Source: Planctomycetota bacterium
Lineage (GTDB): Bacteria; Planctomycetota; Planctomycetia; Pirellulales; UBA1268
Length of the DNA: 35,714 nucleotides
Assembly: GCA_016872925.1 (NCBI GenBank)
Contig: VGYR01000006.1
Span: forward strand, 1-35,714
Direction of reading: 5' to 3'
In this document: piece by piece, positions 1 through 7,522 of the stretch
How positions within the stretch are numbered: the first letter of the stretch is position 1
Layout: every line of letters starts with the position of its first letter
Notes under the pieces: generated by a model
What the model was told of the DNA's origin: nothing
Databases searched by the model: none
The model's input: only the letters and a program-made list of their open reading frames with translations
Made by a program: the position numbers and the translations under genes

Positions 1-61
1 TGACGTGTGATCGTGGGTCCGGCAGGAGGGCAAACTCCTCGAGAATGCCTTTGACATCCAT
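1..61 (-). CDS. ISAs1-family transposase, N-terminal fragment (continues beyond window)
   Basis: An ATG at 61 opens a frame reading MDVKGILEEFALLPDPRSHV, which is still open at the window edge. The LPDPR motif about 15 residues from the start is the hallmark of the DDE_Tnp_1-associated N-terminal domain of ISAs1/H-repeat transposases. A GTG further upstream in the same frame (about position 91) is an alternative start. Only some 20 residues are visible, so the catalytic DDE core cannot be judged. The element sits directly against the end of the neighbouring methyltransferase reading frame. Confidence 0.55.
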   Translation of the reverse strand, partial: MDVKGILEEFALLPDPRSHV

Positions 62-129
62 GTCCAGAACGGCTTCGGTATCCTTTGGCACAGCTGTATC
101 TCCAAGGAAGGCTTTGACAAAAAATCCTG
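1..129 (-). mobile_element. Inner end of an ISAs1-type insertion sequence (partial, runs off window)
   Basis: The minus strand from about 129 to 1 reads like the left terminus of an ISAs1/H-repeat element. It has a CAGGATTTTTTG-type end at 129, a leader of roughly 70 bases, and then the start of a transposase gene that leaves the window. Ends beginning CAGG are my recollection of this family. The boundary is placed by eye and could be off by several bases, because an inverted repeat (110-116 against 131-137) straddles it. The other end and any target duplication lie outside the window. Confidence 0.5.
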
Positions 130-137
130 ACAAAGCC
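110..137. repeat. Short inverted repeat at the IS/methyltransferase junction
   Basis: GGCTTTG at 110-116 is the reverse complement of CAAAGCC at 131-137, with a 14-base A-rich loop. TGACAAA also occurs as a direct repeat at 115-121 and 128-134. This structure lies exactly where the insertion sequence seems to end. It may be part of the terminal inverted repeat, or a hairpin that the element targeted. Confidence 0.45.
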
Positions 138-139
138 GA

Positions 140-871
140 TCATCGCAAACACGGGCTTGCCGCGCCAGCCCAGATTACCCAGAGTGCGCGCCGGCCCTGC
201 GGTCGCAATACCCTCCTTACCTCCCGCAGAGCCGCCTGCGGGTCAGGCAAGTGCTCAAAAACATCGGTTGAGTACACCAGGTCGAAGGAGCCCGTATCGA
301 ATTCCAGGCACGTGGCGTCCATCGCCATCTGCCGGTAGGCGGGCCAGGCAGAGATCGCCCGCTGCCGGCAGAATTCTCGCCGCAGCGCTCGGTTGATGCC
401 AGAGAGTTCGCGGCCCGCCGTTTTAAGAGCGCGCATCGCACCGTTGCGACGGTAAAGCCGCCAGTACCCCGCTACATCCAATAATCCTTGCGGCATGGTC
501 TCGAGGTCAATCCCCGTGACGTCGTTGCCGAGTGATGCCATGTAGCCGATCAGTACCTGAACCTGACCGTGGCCGATCTCGAGCGCTCGCAGGCCGCGCA
601 GCGTGAGGCCTGTTAGGCTGCTGATGGAGGCGGCGATACCGTCGAGGTCACGAAGCAGGTTGGTGACGTGCGGCCCGATGCGGCGCGCCTGCTGCCGCAC
701 TGAGCGCAGCTGGTGATAGCCATCTACGAGCACCCGCCAGGGGGGTACCCCGGTCGTTGTATAGGACTGCTTCTGAACCACGGAGCACCCATTTAGACTG
801 GACTGAAGCCCGACCTGTCGCAACGCGGATCGCCTCAGTATCAGTGTCGGTGCAGCGTCGACGACTGTCAA
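140..871 (-). CDS. Class I SAM-dependent methyltransferase, probably truncated at the C-terminus
   Basis: This is a Rossmann-type methyltransferase, likely modifying a sugar or glycolipid. Motif I is seen as ALEIGHGQVQ, followed by the acidic post-I strand VTGIDLE. Later come FDLVYSTDVFEHLPDP and EVRRVLRPQG, the usual Methyltransf_11/23 signature. After that the frame degenerates into a Trp/Ala-rich tail and stops at 140. The C-terminal strands expected in this family are missing, and an insertion sequence begins within about ten bases. The start chosen is a TTG at 871, with AAGGAG five bases upstream. A longer frame reaching 1021 would read antisense through an IS3 remnant and is not credible. 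The first 40 or so residues look poorly conserved. The gene could be a pseudogene. Confidence 0.6.
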   Translation of the reverse strand: MTVVDAAPTLILRRSALRQVGLQSSLNGCSVVQKQSYTTTGVPPWRVLVDGYHQLRSVRQQARRIGPHVTNLLRDLDGIAASISSLTGLTLRGLRALEIGHGQVQVLIGYMASLGNDVTGIDLETMPQGLLDVAGYWRLYRRNGAMRALKTAGRELSGINRALRREFCRQRAISAWPAYRQMAMDATCLEFDTGSFDLVYSTDVFEHLPDPQAALREVRRVLRPQGRRALWVIWAGAASPCLR

Positions 872-956
872 CCGTTCTCCTTCAGACCGGCCTGCCTTGG
901 AAATCCTGATCCAAGCAAAATGAAGGTCTACTGCCCAACGGGCAAGGAGACTTTCA

Positions 957-1290
957 ATGACCAGACGACGAAAGAAGCATCGTCCCGAGGACATGGTCGC
1001 GAAGCTCCCAATACAACTCAACGCGGACTAGGATCTCGCGGCCGTGCTGCCGCCGTTGGACATCCAGATGCTGAGGCTCCTTTCAGGGGGAAACTGGTAC
1101 GCCCTTCCCGGAACCAAGCGGCCGCTCTTGCCGCTCAAACCCTACGTCGCTGGCTCAAGCACGTTGATCCTGCAAAGCTGAACGTCGAGCCGGCCTGCGA
1201 TTGCGAGAACGGCCATGCGGAGCGCTTCCACGGGCGGCTGCGGGATGAGTTAACCGCTCGCTGCTGGGAAGCTATACGGAGCCCCCCTAA
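957..1290 (+). pseudogene. Decayed, internally deleted IS3-family element (orfA start fused to orfB end)
   Basis: From the ATG at 957, preceded by AAGGAG, the frame reads MTRRRKKHRPEDMVAKL, a typical IS3 orfA beginning. It then hits an in-frame TAG and continues as DLAAVLPPLDI, recognisable as the orfA helix-turn-helix region. About 40 bases later a different frame reads TLRRWLKHV, then ENGHAERFHGRLRDEL. This is the C-terminal part of the IS3 orfB integrase core (normally ENGyaESFhgrLRDE), including the last catalytic glutamate region. Roughly 900 bases of the normal element are missing. Similarity fades after about 1290. The element cannot move by itself. Confidence 0.75.
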
Positions 1291-1579
1291 CGCGATTCAT
1301 CCGCACCGCGGCATGTCGCGCCGTCTCGGCGACGCATTACTTCTCGTGCCGGCATCTGCCCTGCCTAGGCGCCGCGGGTTGTCGACTCACCCCACCCAAG
1401 CCACGCCCTGATGGCCAAGCGCACATCTGCTCATCTCGCGCTCCCGCCATGGCGGCAGGCTCCCTGGGAGCCTCCTATACGCTGCATCGCCGCAACGAGA
1501 GACACTGCCTGCGGAGCGTCGCATCGCGCGTTGGCACCTCGTCTTAAAAGAACGCGCGGTCTACCTACTGCGGCGACAA
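1291..1579. other. Intergenic stretch, no supported gene
   Basis: About 290 bases lie between the IS3 remnant and the stop of the GMC oxidoreductase. Short frames exist on both strands, but none has a ribosome site or recognisable motif. The first part may be further degraded IS3 sequence. No clear intrinsic terminator was seen. Confidence 0.5.
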
Positions 1580-3175
1580 TCACGATCGCAGTTTTCCGAT
1601 CAGGTGCCGCGCTAGCCGCGCGGTAAGCGCCAGATGTGTAAACCCTGGATTGGCACTGCCTGCCGAGGGAAAAACGGCGGTCGAACTCACGTAACAGTTC
1701 GCCGACGCCCACAAACGCAGATCACGATCCACAACCGAGGTTGCATGACTCGCACCCATGCGGACCGAGCCCGTGGGGTGGTACACATCGTAGAGCGACT
1801 CGAAATCGCCGAGGGCTTGATCGTCAACTGCATCAAGCGAGGCGGCCGCCGACATGCCGCAGCCCATCCATCGTTGCGTCGTCAGACGCGTTACGGAGCG
1901 AATCGCGGCGAGGTCTTCTGGTGAGATTCGCCAATCGACCACGAGCCGCCTTCGGCCATGCGCGTCGCGGTCGTCAGCCAAGTACAGCCTGCTGGCGGCA
2001 TTCGGAACTTGCTCGATGTCGACCTGCAGCAAAACAGCGGCGTGCCGAGGTATCCACAGTCTTCTGCGACCATATCGCCAATAGGCCATCTCCGCCACGT
2101 CTCGGAGGACGCTCCCGCTCTTCGTCAGAGAGAACCCGAGCGGATGCGACTCTCCCTGCCGTCGCCGCAGGTAGCTGCGAACAACATCAAACCCGGAGTC
2201 ACCGTTCGTCTTGAAGGTGACATGCGCGAACGCGCTGGGAAGACGGTTCCTCAACTGCGACTCGAAAGACAACTCCAGACGCGGCGTCCGCATGAGTCCG
2301 TGGCGAAACACAGGCCCGACGACCGCATTGAACGCCCCGGCGGCATGCCGCCGGAACGTGCCACAAGTCGCGGAGAGATGGTCGGTAAAGTAACGGCCGA
2401 GCGGCGCCCCTGCGGCAGTGATGCTCCCTTCGGAATGCAGGTCGTGCTCGAGCAGGATTCTGGTCGTCTCCAGAGCGCCCGCGCACAACACAAAATACTT
2501 CGCAGAGACCCGGAGCGTGGCCCCGCTCTTAGCCTTCGCGGTAACGGACCCAAGAAAAGGCTGGCCCGTGTCGGGCGCCGCGTCGAGTGACGTCACGGAG
2601 GCATTCAACCATACAGTCACCTTGTCGTCGCGATCCAGCAACGCCGCGAACTCCTGCGCGAAGTTGCGCGACCGAAAGGGCAGCCACGTAGACACACGGA
2701 CGTCGAAGTCCTCCCGCATCGCCGCAAGGCCGCCGAAACACCTCTTTATCAAAGCCTCGTCGGTGGCTACCGAGGGCATCGCGGCGGTGATTCCTAAGGA
2801 CGCCGCGACCACGGGGTAGAAGGGCGCCACGTCCTCGTTCGTGATTGGCCACGCGTCGATGCCACACCACGGCCGCGACCGCATATCGCCAGGCGTGAGC
2901 GGGATCATCTGCCCTCCCCACAGCACCGACGTGCCGCCGAGGCCGAACGCACGCCCGTTGTCGGCTCCCCGATACCGCACACCATCCTGCTTCACCCGCT
3001 CCTGCCGCGCCTCAGGTCGCTGTACGCTCTTTCCTCCGGCTTCGACGATCACGACGGTCGCGCCGCTTCTTCGCAGTTGCGACGCCAAGAAGATCCCCGC
3101 GGTGCCAGCCCCAACGATGCACACGTCGGTCTGCACCAATACATTGTCCGACACCGCCTGGAGGTCTTGAATCAT
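1580..3175 (-). CDS. GMC-family FAD-dependent oxidoreductase (copy 1)
   Basis: This is a 531-residue glucose-methanol-choline oxidoreductase, a flavoenzyme that oxidises an alcohol, probably on a sugar or polysaccharide precursor. The N-terminal dinucleotide fold is CIVGAGTAG at about residues 18-26, ending in the acidic VIVEAGG. The FAD-contact segment LGGTSVLWGGQ follows near residue 100. The C-terminal GMC signature carries the expected catalytic His in YHPTGSVRMG (about residue 465) and the Asn in SANPGF (about 508). No signal peptide is seen, so it is probably cytoplasmic. The ATG at 3175 lies 3 bases after the stop of the aldo/keto reductase, with GGAG upstream, so the two are co-transcribed. 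A paralogue sits at 12005-13573 next to a second aldo/keto reductase. The substrate is unknown. Confidence 0.9.
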   Translation of the reverse strand: MIQDLQAVSDNVLVQTDVCIVGAGTAGIFLASQLRRSGATVVIVEAGGKSVQRPEARQERVKQDGVRYRGADNGRAFGLGGTSVLWGGQMIPLTPGDMRSRPWCGIDAWPITNEDVAPFYPVVAASLGITAAMPSVATDEALIKRCFGGLAAMREDFDVRVSTWLPFRSRNFAQEFAALLDRDDKVTVWLNASVTSLDAAPDTGQPFLGSVTAKAKSGATLRVSAKYFVLCAGALETTRILLEHDLHSEGSITAAGAPLGRYFTDHLSATCGTFRRHAAGAFNAVVGPVFRHGLMRTPRLELSFESQLRNRLPSAFAHVTFKTNGDSGFDVVRSYLRRRQGESHPLGFSLTKSGSVLRDVAEMAYWRYGRRRLWIPRHAAVLLQVDIEQVPNAASRLYLADDRDAHGRRRLVVDWRISPEDLAAIRSVTRLTTQRWMGCGMSAAASLDAVDDQALGDFESLYDVYHPTGSVRMGASHATSVVDRDLRLWASANCYVSSTAVFPSAGSANPGFTHLALTARLARHLIGKLRS

Positions 3176-3178
3176 GTG

Positions 3179-4024
3179 TCAACTCCGCATCGACGCGAGC
3201 CGCGCAAGATCGACCACTCGCGACGCCGAGCGCGTCGACACGATGATCGCGCCGAATGGATTGCGTTCGAAAGCTGCCTGCATGACGCCTGCTGCGTCGA
3301 CCGGCTCGGCTTGGGACACTCCTCGCTCGCGATGCATGGTACGAAAATAGCCGTACGTGATCTGGAGCGGATAACCGGCGCTCAACACTGCATCCGCATC
3401 GCAACCTGCAAGCGAATCCTCGACCTGCAGGATATCGAAGACGTCTGGGACCCGTCGCGCGAGCGTCGCCGCATCTGCCGCGTGGCCGGCGAGCCCGATG
3501 TAACGGGCTCTGCCGCCGCGCCTCTGCTGCATGCACCAAGCGGCCACGTCCTCGATCCGATCAGCCTCCTCCACCGTGGGCTCGTGGACGAAAAGGATGT
3601 CCACATAGTCCGTTCCCAGCCGGCGAAGCGAACCGACGAAGCATGACTCGAGGCTGCTTGCCGCCAACTCGCGCCGCCGCTTTGCCGGAACGGTCACTCC
3701 CATTCGACGCATCCCGCCCTCGACCGTCTTCCGAAGGTACATGAGCGGCGGCACCGTCATCGAAAAATACCTCGGCGGAAAGCCGACTTTTGTCGCGACC
3801 GTCACGCTGGAACGGGAATTACTCGCGAGGAGCGCTCCCAGCGTTCTCTCGGCCATCCCCTCGCCGTACATTGGCGCCGTGTCGAAGTGAGTGATGCCGT
3901 GTGCAACGCACGCATCGAGCAACCGGAGCCGTTCCCGTGCGGACGTGAGATGATGTACGGAGGCGGTGCCGAACGCAATCCGCGAGGTCACGAGCGAGCA
4001 ACGCGGTATCGGGACCTGCCTCAT
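3179..4024 (-). CDS. Aldo/keto reductase (copy 1)
   Basis: This is a 281-residue NAD(P)H-dependent aldo/keto reductase, which interconverts a carbonyl and an alcohol. The complete catalytic tetrad is visible: Asp48 (FDTAP), Tyr53 (MYGEG), Lys79 (VATKVGFP) and His147 (LFVHEP). The length is somewhat short for the family (about 280-330) but it has the normal barrel order. I start it at the ATG at 4024, because the longer frame to a GTG at 4072 would overlap the upstream glycosyltransferase and lacks a ribosome site. It is followed after 3 bases by the GMC oxidoreductase. The pairing suggests sequential redox steps on one hydroxyl of a sugar, which is inference. Confidence 0.88.
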   Translation of the reverse strand: MRQVPIPRCSLVTSRIAFGTASVHHLTSARERLRLLDACVAHGITHFDTAPMYGEGMAERTLGALLASNSRSSVTVATKVGFPPRYFSMTVPPLMYLRKTVEGGMRRMGVTVPAKRRRELAASSLESCFVGSLRRLGTDYVDILFVHEPTVEEADRIEDVAAWCMQQRRGGRARYIGLAGHAADAATLARRVPDVFDILQVEDSLAGCDADAVLSAGYPLQITYGYFRTMHRERGVSQAEPVDAAGVMQAAFERNPFGAIIVSTRSASRVVDLARLASMRS

Positions 4025-4040
4025 TGCGTCCACACCAAGC

Positions 4041-4823
4041 TCAACGTGCCACTTCAGCGTCTCTACGGACACGCCGTGCCGAAAAGAACTGAGTCAAACG
4101 GGACGCTACCTTCGTCACCATGAAAAACGGGCTCACACCAAAGCCATGCCTGCGGCATGCGGTGTACGACTCCCAATTTCCGCGCAACACATTCTTGATG
4201 CTTCGATTGCTCGCGCCCCCCATTCTCATACGAACCCAAGTCCGCGGCACATAAGTCGTCTTGATTCGTCGCAACTCCATGAATCGCATCGTGAGCTCAA
4301 AGTCAGCCTGAAGTTTGAGGCGTGTGTCGAACAAGCCGTGCTCTGCATACACATGCCGCCGGACGAAGAACGTCGGATGCGCAGGCATCCAGCCCCACAG
4401 AAAGAGTCCGGGCTTGTAGTCGCACGAACGCCAATACCTCAGCACCCGGCCTGTGTCATCCGCCGCGACATATACTAGATCCGCATAACAGGCCTCCACC
4501 TCCGGATCACTCATCGCTTTGGCGACCTGCGTGAGAACGGTATCGTCGGCGTAGAAGTCGTCGGCGTTCAGCGTGCCAATCACGTCTCCCTGAGCGGCCT
4601 TGATCCCCTTGTTCATGGCATCGTAGATGCCACGATCGGGCTCTGAGACCACCAGGGCGAGCTTGTCCCGATACTTCGCGATGATGTCGAGCGTGCCATC
4701 GGTGGACCCGCCGTCAATGATGATATGCTCGATATCGCGGTACGTCTGACCTGCGACGGAGAGGATCGTCTGTTCGATCGTGGATGCGTTGTTGAATACG
4801 ACCGTGACGATGGAAATCCTCAA
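4041..4823 (-). CDS. Glycosyltransferase family 2
   Basis: This 260-residue GT-A fold enzyme transfers a sugar from a nucleotide donor to the growing lipid-linked oligosaccharide at the inner membrane. It begins RISIVTVVFNN, then has DGGSTDGTLD near residues 37-46, and the metal-binding NADD at about 86-89 (a DxD equivalent). EPDRGIYDAMNKG is typical of the WcaA-like subgroup. The start is a TTG at 4823 with a perfect GGAGGA six bases upstream. It overlaps the stop of the carbamoyltransferase (TTGA), implying translational coupling. An upstream in-frame start at 4892 would extend 70 bases into the previous gene and lacks homology. The acceptor and donor sugars cannot be told from sequence. 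Confidence 0.9.
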   Translation of the reverse strand: MRISIVTVVFNNASTIEQTILSVAGQTYRDIEHIIIDGGSTDGTLDIIAKYRDKLALVVSEPDRGIYDAMNKGIKAAQGDVIGTLNADDFYADDTVLTQVAKAMSDPEVEACYADLVYVAADDTGRVLRYWRSCDYKPGLFLWGWMPAHPTFFVRRHVYAEHGLFDTRLKLQADFELTMRFMELRRIKTTYVPRTWVRMRMGGASNRSIKNVLRGNWESYTACRRHGFGVSPFFMVTKVASRLTQFFSARRVRRDAEVAR

Positions 4824-6583
4824 GCTGTCTCCTCCCGCGACAGGTACCAGTCGCCCAGGACGAGGACGTCCATGCGCGTTCGCAGAAAGCAATCAAGCGC
4901 CTCGACCGGCCTGCAAACAACCGGCTCGTTCTCGTTAAACGACGTGTTGAGGATGACCGGTACACCGGTATTGGCCTGAAAAGCGCTGATCAGTCGATGG
5001 TATCTCGGGTTCTGTTCCTTCGTGACGGTCTGAAGACGGCCGGAGCCATTCACATGGGTGACCGCAGGGATCGTGGACCGCTTCTCTTCACGAATCTGGT
5101 ACACCTGAAGCATGAAGGGAACGTCGTAATCGGTCTCGAACCATTCCGACACCGTCTCGCGAAGAATCGAGGGCGCGAACGGGCGAAACGACTCGCGACG
5201 CTTGATCTTGAGATTCAGAATGTCCTTCATGTCGCCGCGTCGCGGATCACCCAGGATGCTGCGATTACCGAGCGCCCGCGGCCCCCACTCCATCCTCCCT
5301 TGAAACCATCCCACGACCTTGCCTTGAGCGATGGCCTCGGCCGTGCGCCTGCACAGCTTGTCCTCGCAGTCAACTCGCTCGCGCACGCAATTGGCTGCGC
5401 GCAAGTCATGCTCGCGATCCTGAAGTAGGCCACTGATCTCGTCTTCTCCGAAGGACGGGCCCAAATACGCGTGATCCATGACGAATGATCGCGGCTTTAG
5501 GAGCGACTCGTGCCAGACCGCGAATGCAGCGCCAATGGCGCCCCCGGCGTCGCCGGCGGCCGACTGGATGTAAATGTCCTGGAATGGAGTTTGCTGAAAC
5601 ACCTTGCCATTGGCGACCGAGTTCATCGCACACCCGCCGGCAAGGCACAGCCTACGGCTGCCCGTCGCCTGCTGCACGTGGTTCAGGATGTGGAAAAAGG
5701 CCTTCTCGTACATCGCCTGCATCGAAGCAGCAAGATCCTTGTGATACTGCGTGAGTGGCTCATCTTTGCCGCGGACCGGCCCCAGCAAGCCCACCAGCCG
5801 GTCGTCGAAGACGCGCCCGATCGTCGGCTCGCCGCCCTCCCACACCATCGACACCCCTTCGGTGTGGTGAACAAAGTAGTCGAGGTCCAACTCAAACCGC
5901 CCGCCCGGCTTGAGCCGGACGATGCTTTGCATCTTGTCGAGGTGGAGGGGAGTGCCATAGGGCGCCAGACCCATCACCTTGTACTCATCGCCGTAATGCG
6001 GGAACCCCAGAAACTGGGTCATGGCCAGGTAGAAGAGGCCCAACGAGTGGGGGAAGGCCACCTCGTCGGCGACAGCGATCCGAGTCGCCTTTCCGTGGCC
6101 CCACATGGTGCTGACGAAGTCGCCAAACCCGTCAACCGACACCACTGCTGCTTCCTCGAACGGCGACACGTAGAACGCGCTGGCGAGGTGGGCTCGATGG
6201 TGCTCAATAGCATGAAACGTAGCGCGCAGTTCACTCCGCGATGTGCCGGTGGCGGCACTGAATGCGTCCTCCAGGCTCGCCACCTTCGCTGCATTCTTCA
6301 GCCGATTTGCAACGGCCTCCAGCGAGGGCCGCTTCGAGAATGCGAATAATGCCTTCTGAAGAAGGTTGGCGCTCGGCCTGCGATTCACGGCCACGTGGTC
6401 GACATCCGCCGCCCTCACACTACCGACGGCCAGGCAGTGCTTGATCGCCTCACTCGGAAACCCGGCCCAATGCTTGATGCGACGAAATCTCTCCTCCTCC
6501 GCCGCCGCCACCAATACTCCATCCTTGACTAGACACGCGGACGCGTCTCCGTGATAGGCGTTGACCCCGATAATGGTCGTCAC
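4820..6583 (-). CDS. NodU/CmcH-family carbamoyltransferase
   Basis: This 587-residue O-carbamoyltransferase uses carbamoyl phosphate and ATP to carbamoylate a sugar hydroxyl, as NodU does on Nod factors. The N-terminal Kae1/actin-like domain starts IIGVNAYHGDASACLV and carries EEERFRRIKH, the His in EHHRAHLASAF, and VSVDGFGD. Then come LAGGCAMNSVANG and SAAGDAGGAIGAA. The C-terminal YrdC-like domain starts with EWGPRALGNRSILGDPR (near residue 430), followed by RESFRPFAPSIL. The length is typical. The start is a GTG at 6583, one base after the stop of the ALG13-like gene, with GAGG upstream. Its position inside a glycosyltransferase operon indicates decoration of the polysaccharide repeat unit. 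Confidence 0.95.
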   Translation of the reverse strand: MTTIIGVNAYHGDASACLVKDGVLVAAAEEERFRRIKHWAGFPSEAIKHCLAVGSVRAADVDHVAVNRRPSANLLQKALFAFSKRPSLEAVANRLKNAAKVASLEDAFSAATGTSRSELRATFHAIEHHRAHLASAFYVSPFEEAAVVSVDGFGDFVSTMWGHGKATRIAVADEVAFPHSLGLFYLAMTQFLGFPHYGDEYKVMGLAPYGTPLHLDKMQSIVRLKPGGRFELDLDYFVHHTEGVSMVWEGGEPTIGRVFDDRLVGLLGPVRGKDEPLTQYHKDLAASMQAMYEKAFFHILNHVQQATGSRRLCLAGGCAMNSVANGKVFQQTPFQDIYIQSAAGDAGGAIGAAFAVWHESLLKPRSFVMDHAYLGPSFGEDEISGLLQDREHDLRAANCVRERVDCEDKLCRRTAEAIAQGKVVGWFQGRMEWGPRALGNRSILGDPRRGDMKDILNLKIKRRESFRPFAPSILRETVSEWFETDYDVPFMLQVYQIREEKRSTIPAVTHVNGSGRLQTVTKEQNPRYHRLISAFQANTGVPVILNTSFNENEPVVCRPVEALDCFLRTRMDVLVLGDWYLSREETA

Positions 6584-6584
6584 G

Positions 6585-7082
6585 TTACCGTTCCTCTCCT
6601 AGTGATAACTCTTTCAGCACGGCCTGGATCCGAGCGATAATCGGCGGTGTTGACGACGCCAACGGCCCCGAGGTCCGCTCCATTAATGCACATTCGATGG
6701 CGCGCCGCAACTCGTCCGCGTCCTTCGCCAGCCACGCCTTCCCTGCCGCCGACATGGCCTCCGCGAACTCGACCTGGTGGTCGTTGACATGCTCGCCGAA
6801 GGCCGCGAGGCGGGGCATCACGATCGGGCGTTTGCCGGCAGTGATAGCGTGAATCATCGCCCCGGCCCCCGCGTGCATGATCAGCAGATCGGCCTCCCGG
6901 ACTCGGTCGGCGAATGCTTCCATGCCGATGAACGCAACCGTTTCGAGCGAGCCTGCGGGACTGGGAGTGTGGCCATGTTGAACCAGCACCGGCTGCGGAA
7001 GCAGCGGCGCGTTTGCGACCACAGCCTCCAACAGCCTGGTGAACGGCTGCTTCGCATTGCCAACCGTGACGAACGTCTTCAC
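6585..7082 (-). CDS. ALG13-like glycosyltransferase subunit (GT28 C-terminal domain; PssE/EpsF-like)
   Basis: This 165-residue protein is the nucleotide-sugar-binding half of a split GT-B enzyme. It begins KTFVTVGNAKQPF, the bacterial counterpart of the ALG13 start (vTvGt..FdrLi). It has the donor-binding stretch DLLIMHAGAGAMIHAITAGK and then RPIVMPR, followed by the conserved NDHQ. The family normally works only as a complex with a membrane-bound ALG14-like partner, which is the adjacent upstream gene. The GTG at 7082 overlaps that partner's stop as GTGA. In eukaryotes the pair adds GlcNAc. In bacterial exopolysaccharide loci, related pairs add glucuronic acid or galactose, so the donor here is open. 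Confidence 0.88.
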   Translation of the reverse strand: MKTFVTVGNAKQPFTRLLEAVVANAPLLPQPVLVQHGHTPSPAGSLETVAFIGMEAFADRVREADLLIMHAGAGAMIHAITAGKRPIVMPRLAAFGEHVNDHQVEFAEAMSAAGKAWLAKDADELRRAIECALMERTSGPLASSTPPIIARIQAVLKELSLGEER

Positions 7083-7522
7083 ATCACTTGCCCGCTGTAC
7101 TCACCCTTCGGAAAGTATGGACGCAGGCTGTCCCACTGAAAATAAAACTTGTCCGCGAGATGCTTCATGATCTTGCCGGTGAGCGACGGCGCATGGATTT
7201 TGGTGATCGTCTCCACGTAGATCACTCGTACCCCGAAGAGCATTCTGCCAACAATCGCGAACGGCACGACGGGGCCGGCCCCCGTGCTGACGATGACCTT
7301 CGGCCGCTCGCATCGGAGGATACGGTATGCCTCCCAGAGATTGAGAAGGAACTTCCAGTCTCGCTCAGAATGCGCGATGGTGTACGTCTTGCCGACCATA
7401 TCCGGGGGTAGAAGGGCACGGTCATTCAAAACGTAAAAGTGTTCATATTCCTCGTACGCGGGGCGGAGTTGCCGCACCTCCGTCAGGTGCCCTCCGACGG
7501 ACGACACGATGCAAATCTTCAT
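7079..7522 (-). CDS. ALG14-like membrane subunit of a split glycosyltransferase (PssD-like)
   Basis: The 147-residue ALG14/PssD homologue anchors and completes the ALG13-like subunit. It starts MKICIVSSVGGHLTEVRQL, the conserved SSGGHL-type acceptor-binding motif. It continues with STGAGPVVPFAIVGR and VIYVETITKI, both conserved in ALG14. The C-terminus ends YFPKGEYSGQVM, similar to the family's YPGaeY.G.iL ending. The start is the ATG at 7522, whose first base is the last base of the preceding GT4 stop (TGATG). A longer frame to 7636 would intrude into GT4 and is rejected. Fewer membrane segments are visible than in eukaryotic ALG14. Confidence 0.88.
   Translation of the reverse strand: MKICIVSSVGGHLTEVRQLRPAYEEYEHFYVLNDRALLPPDMVGKTYTIAHSERDWKFLLNLWEAYRILRCERPKVIVSTGAGPVVPFAIVGRMLFGVRVIYVETITKIHAPSLTGKIMKHLADKFYFQWDSLRPYFPKGEYSGQVM

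Noticed and set aside
5510-6349. 279-codon plus-strand frame
   Set aside because: It is antisense to the carbamoyltransferase, with no family resemblance.
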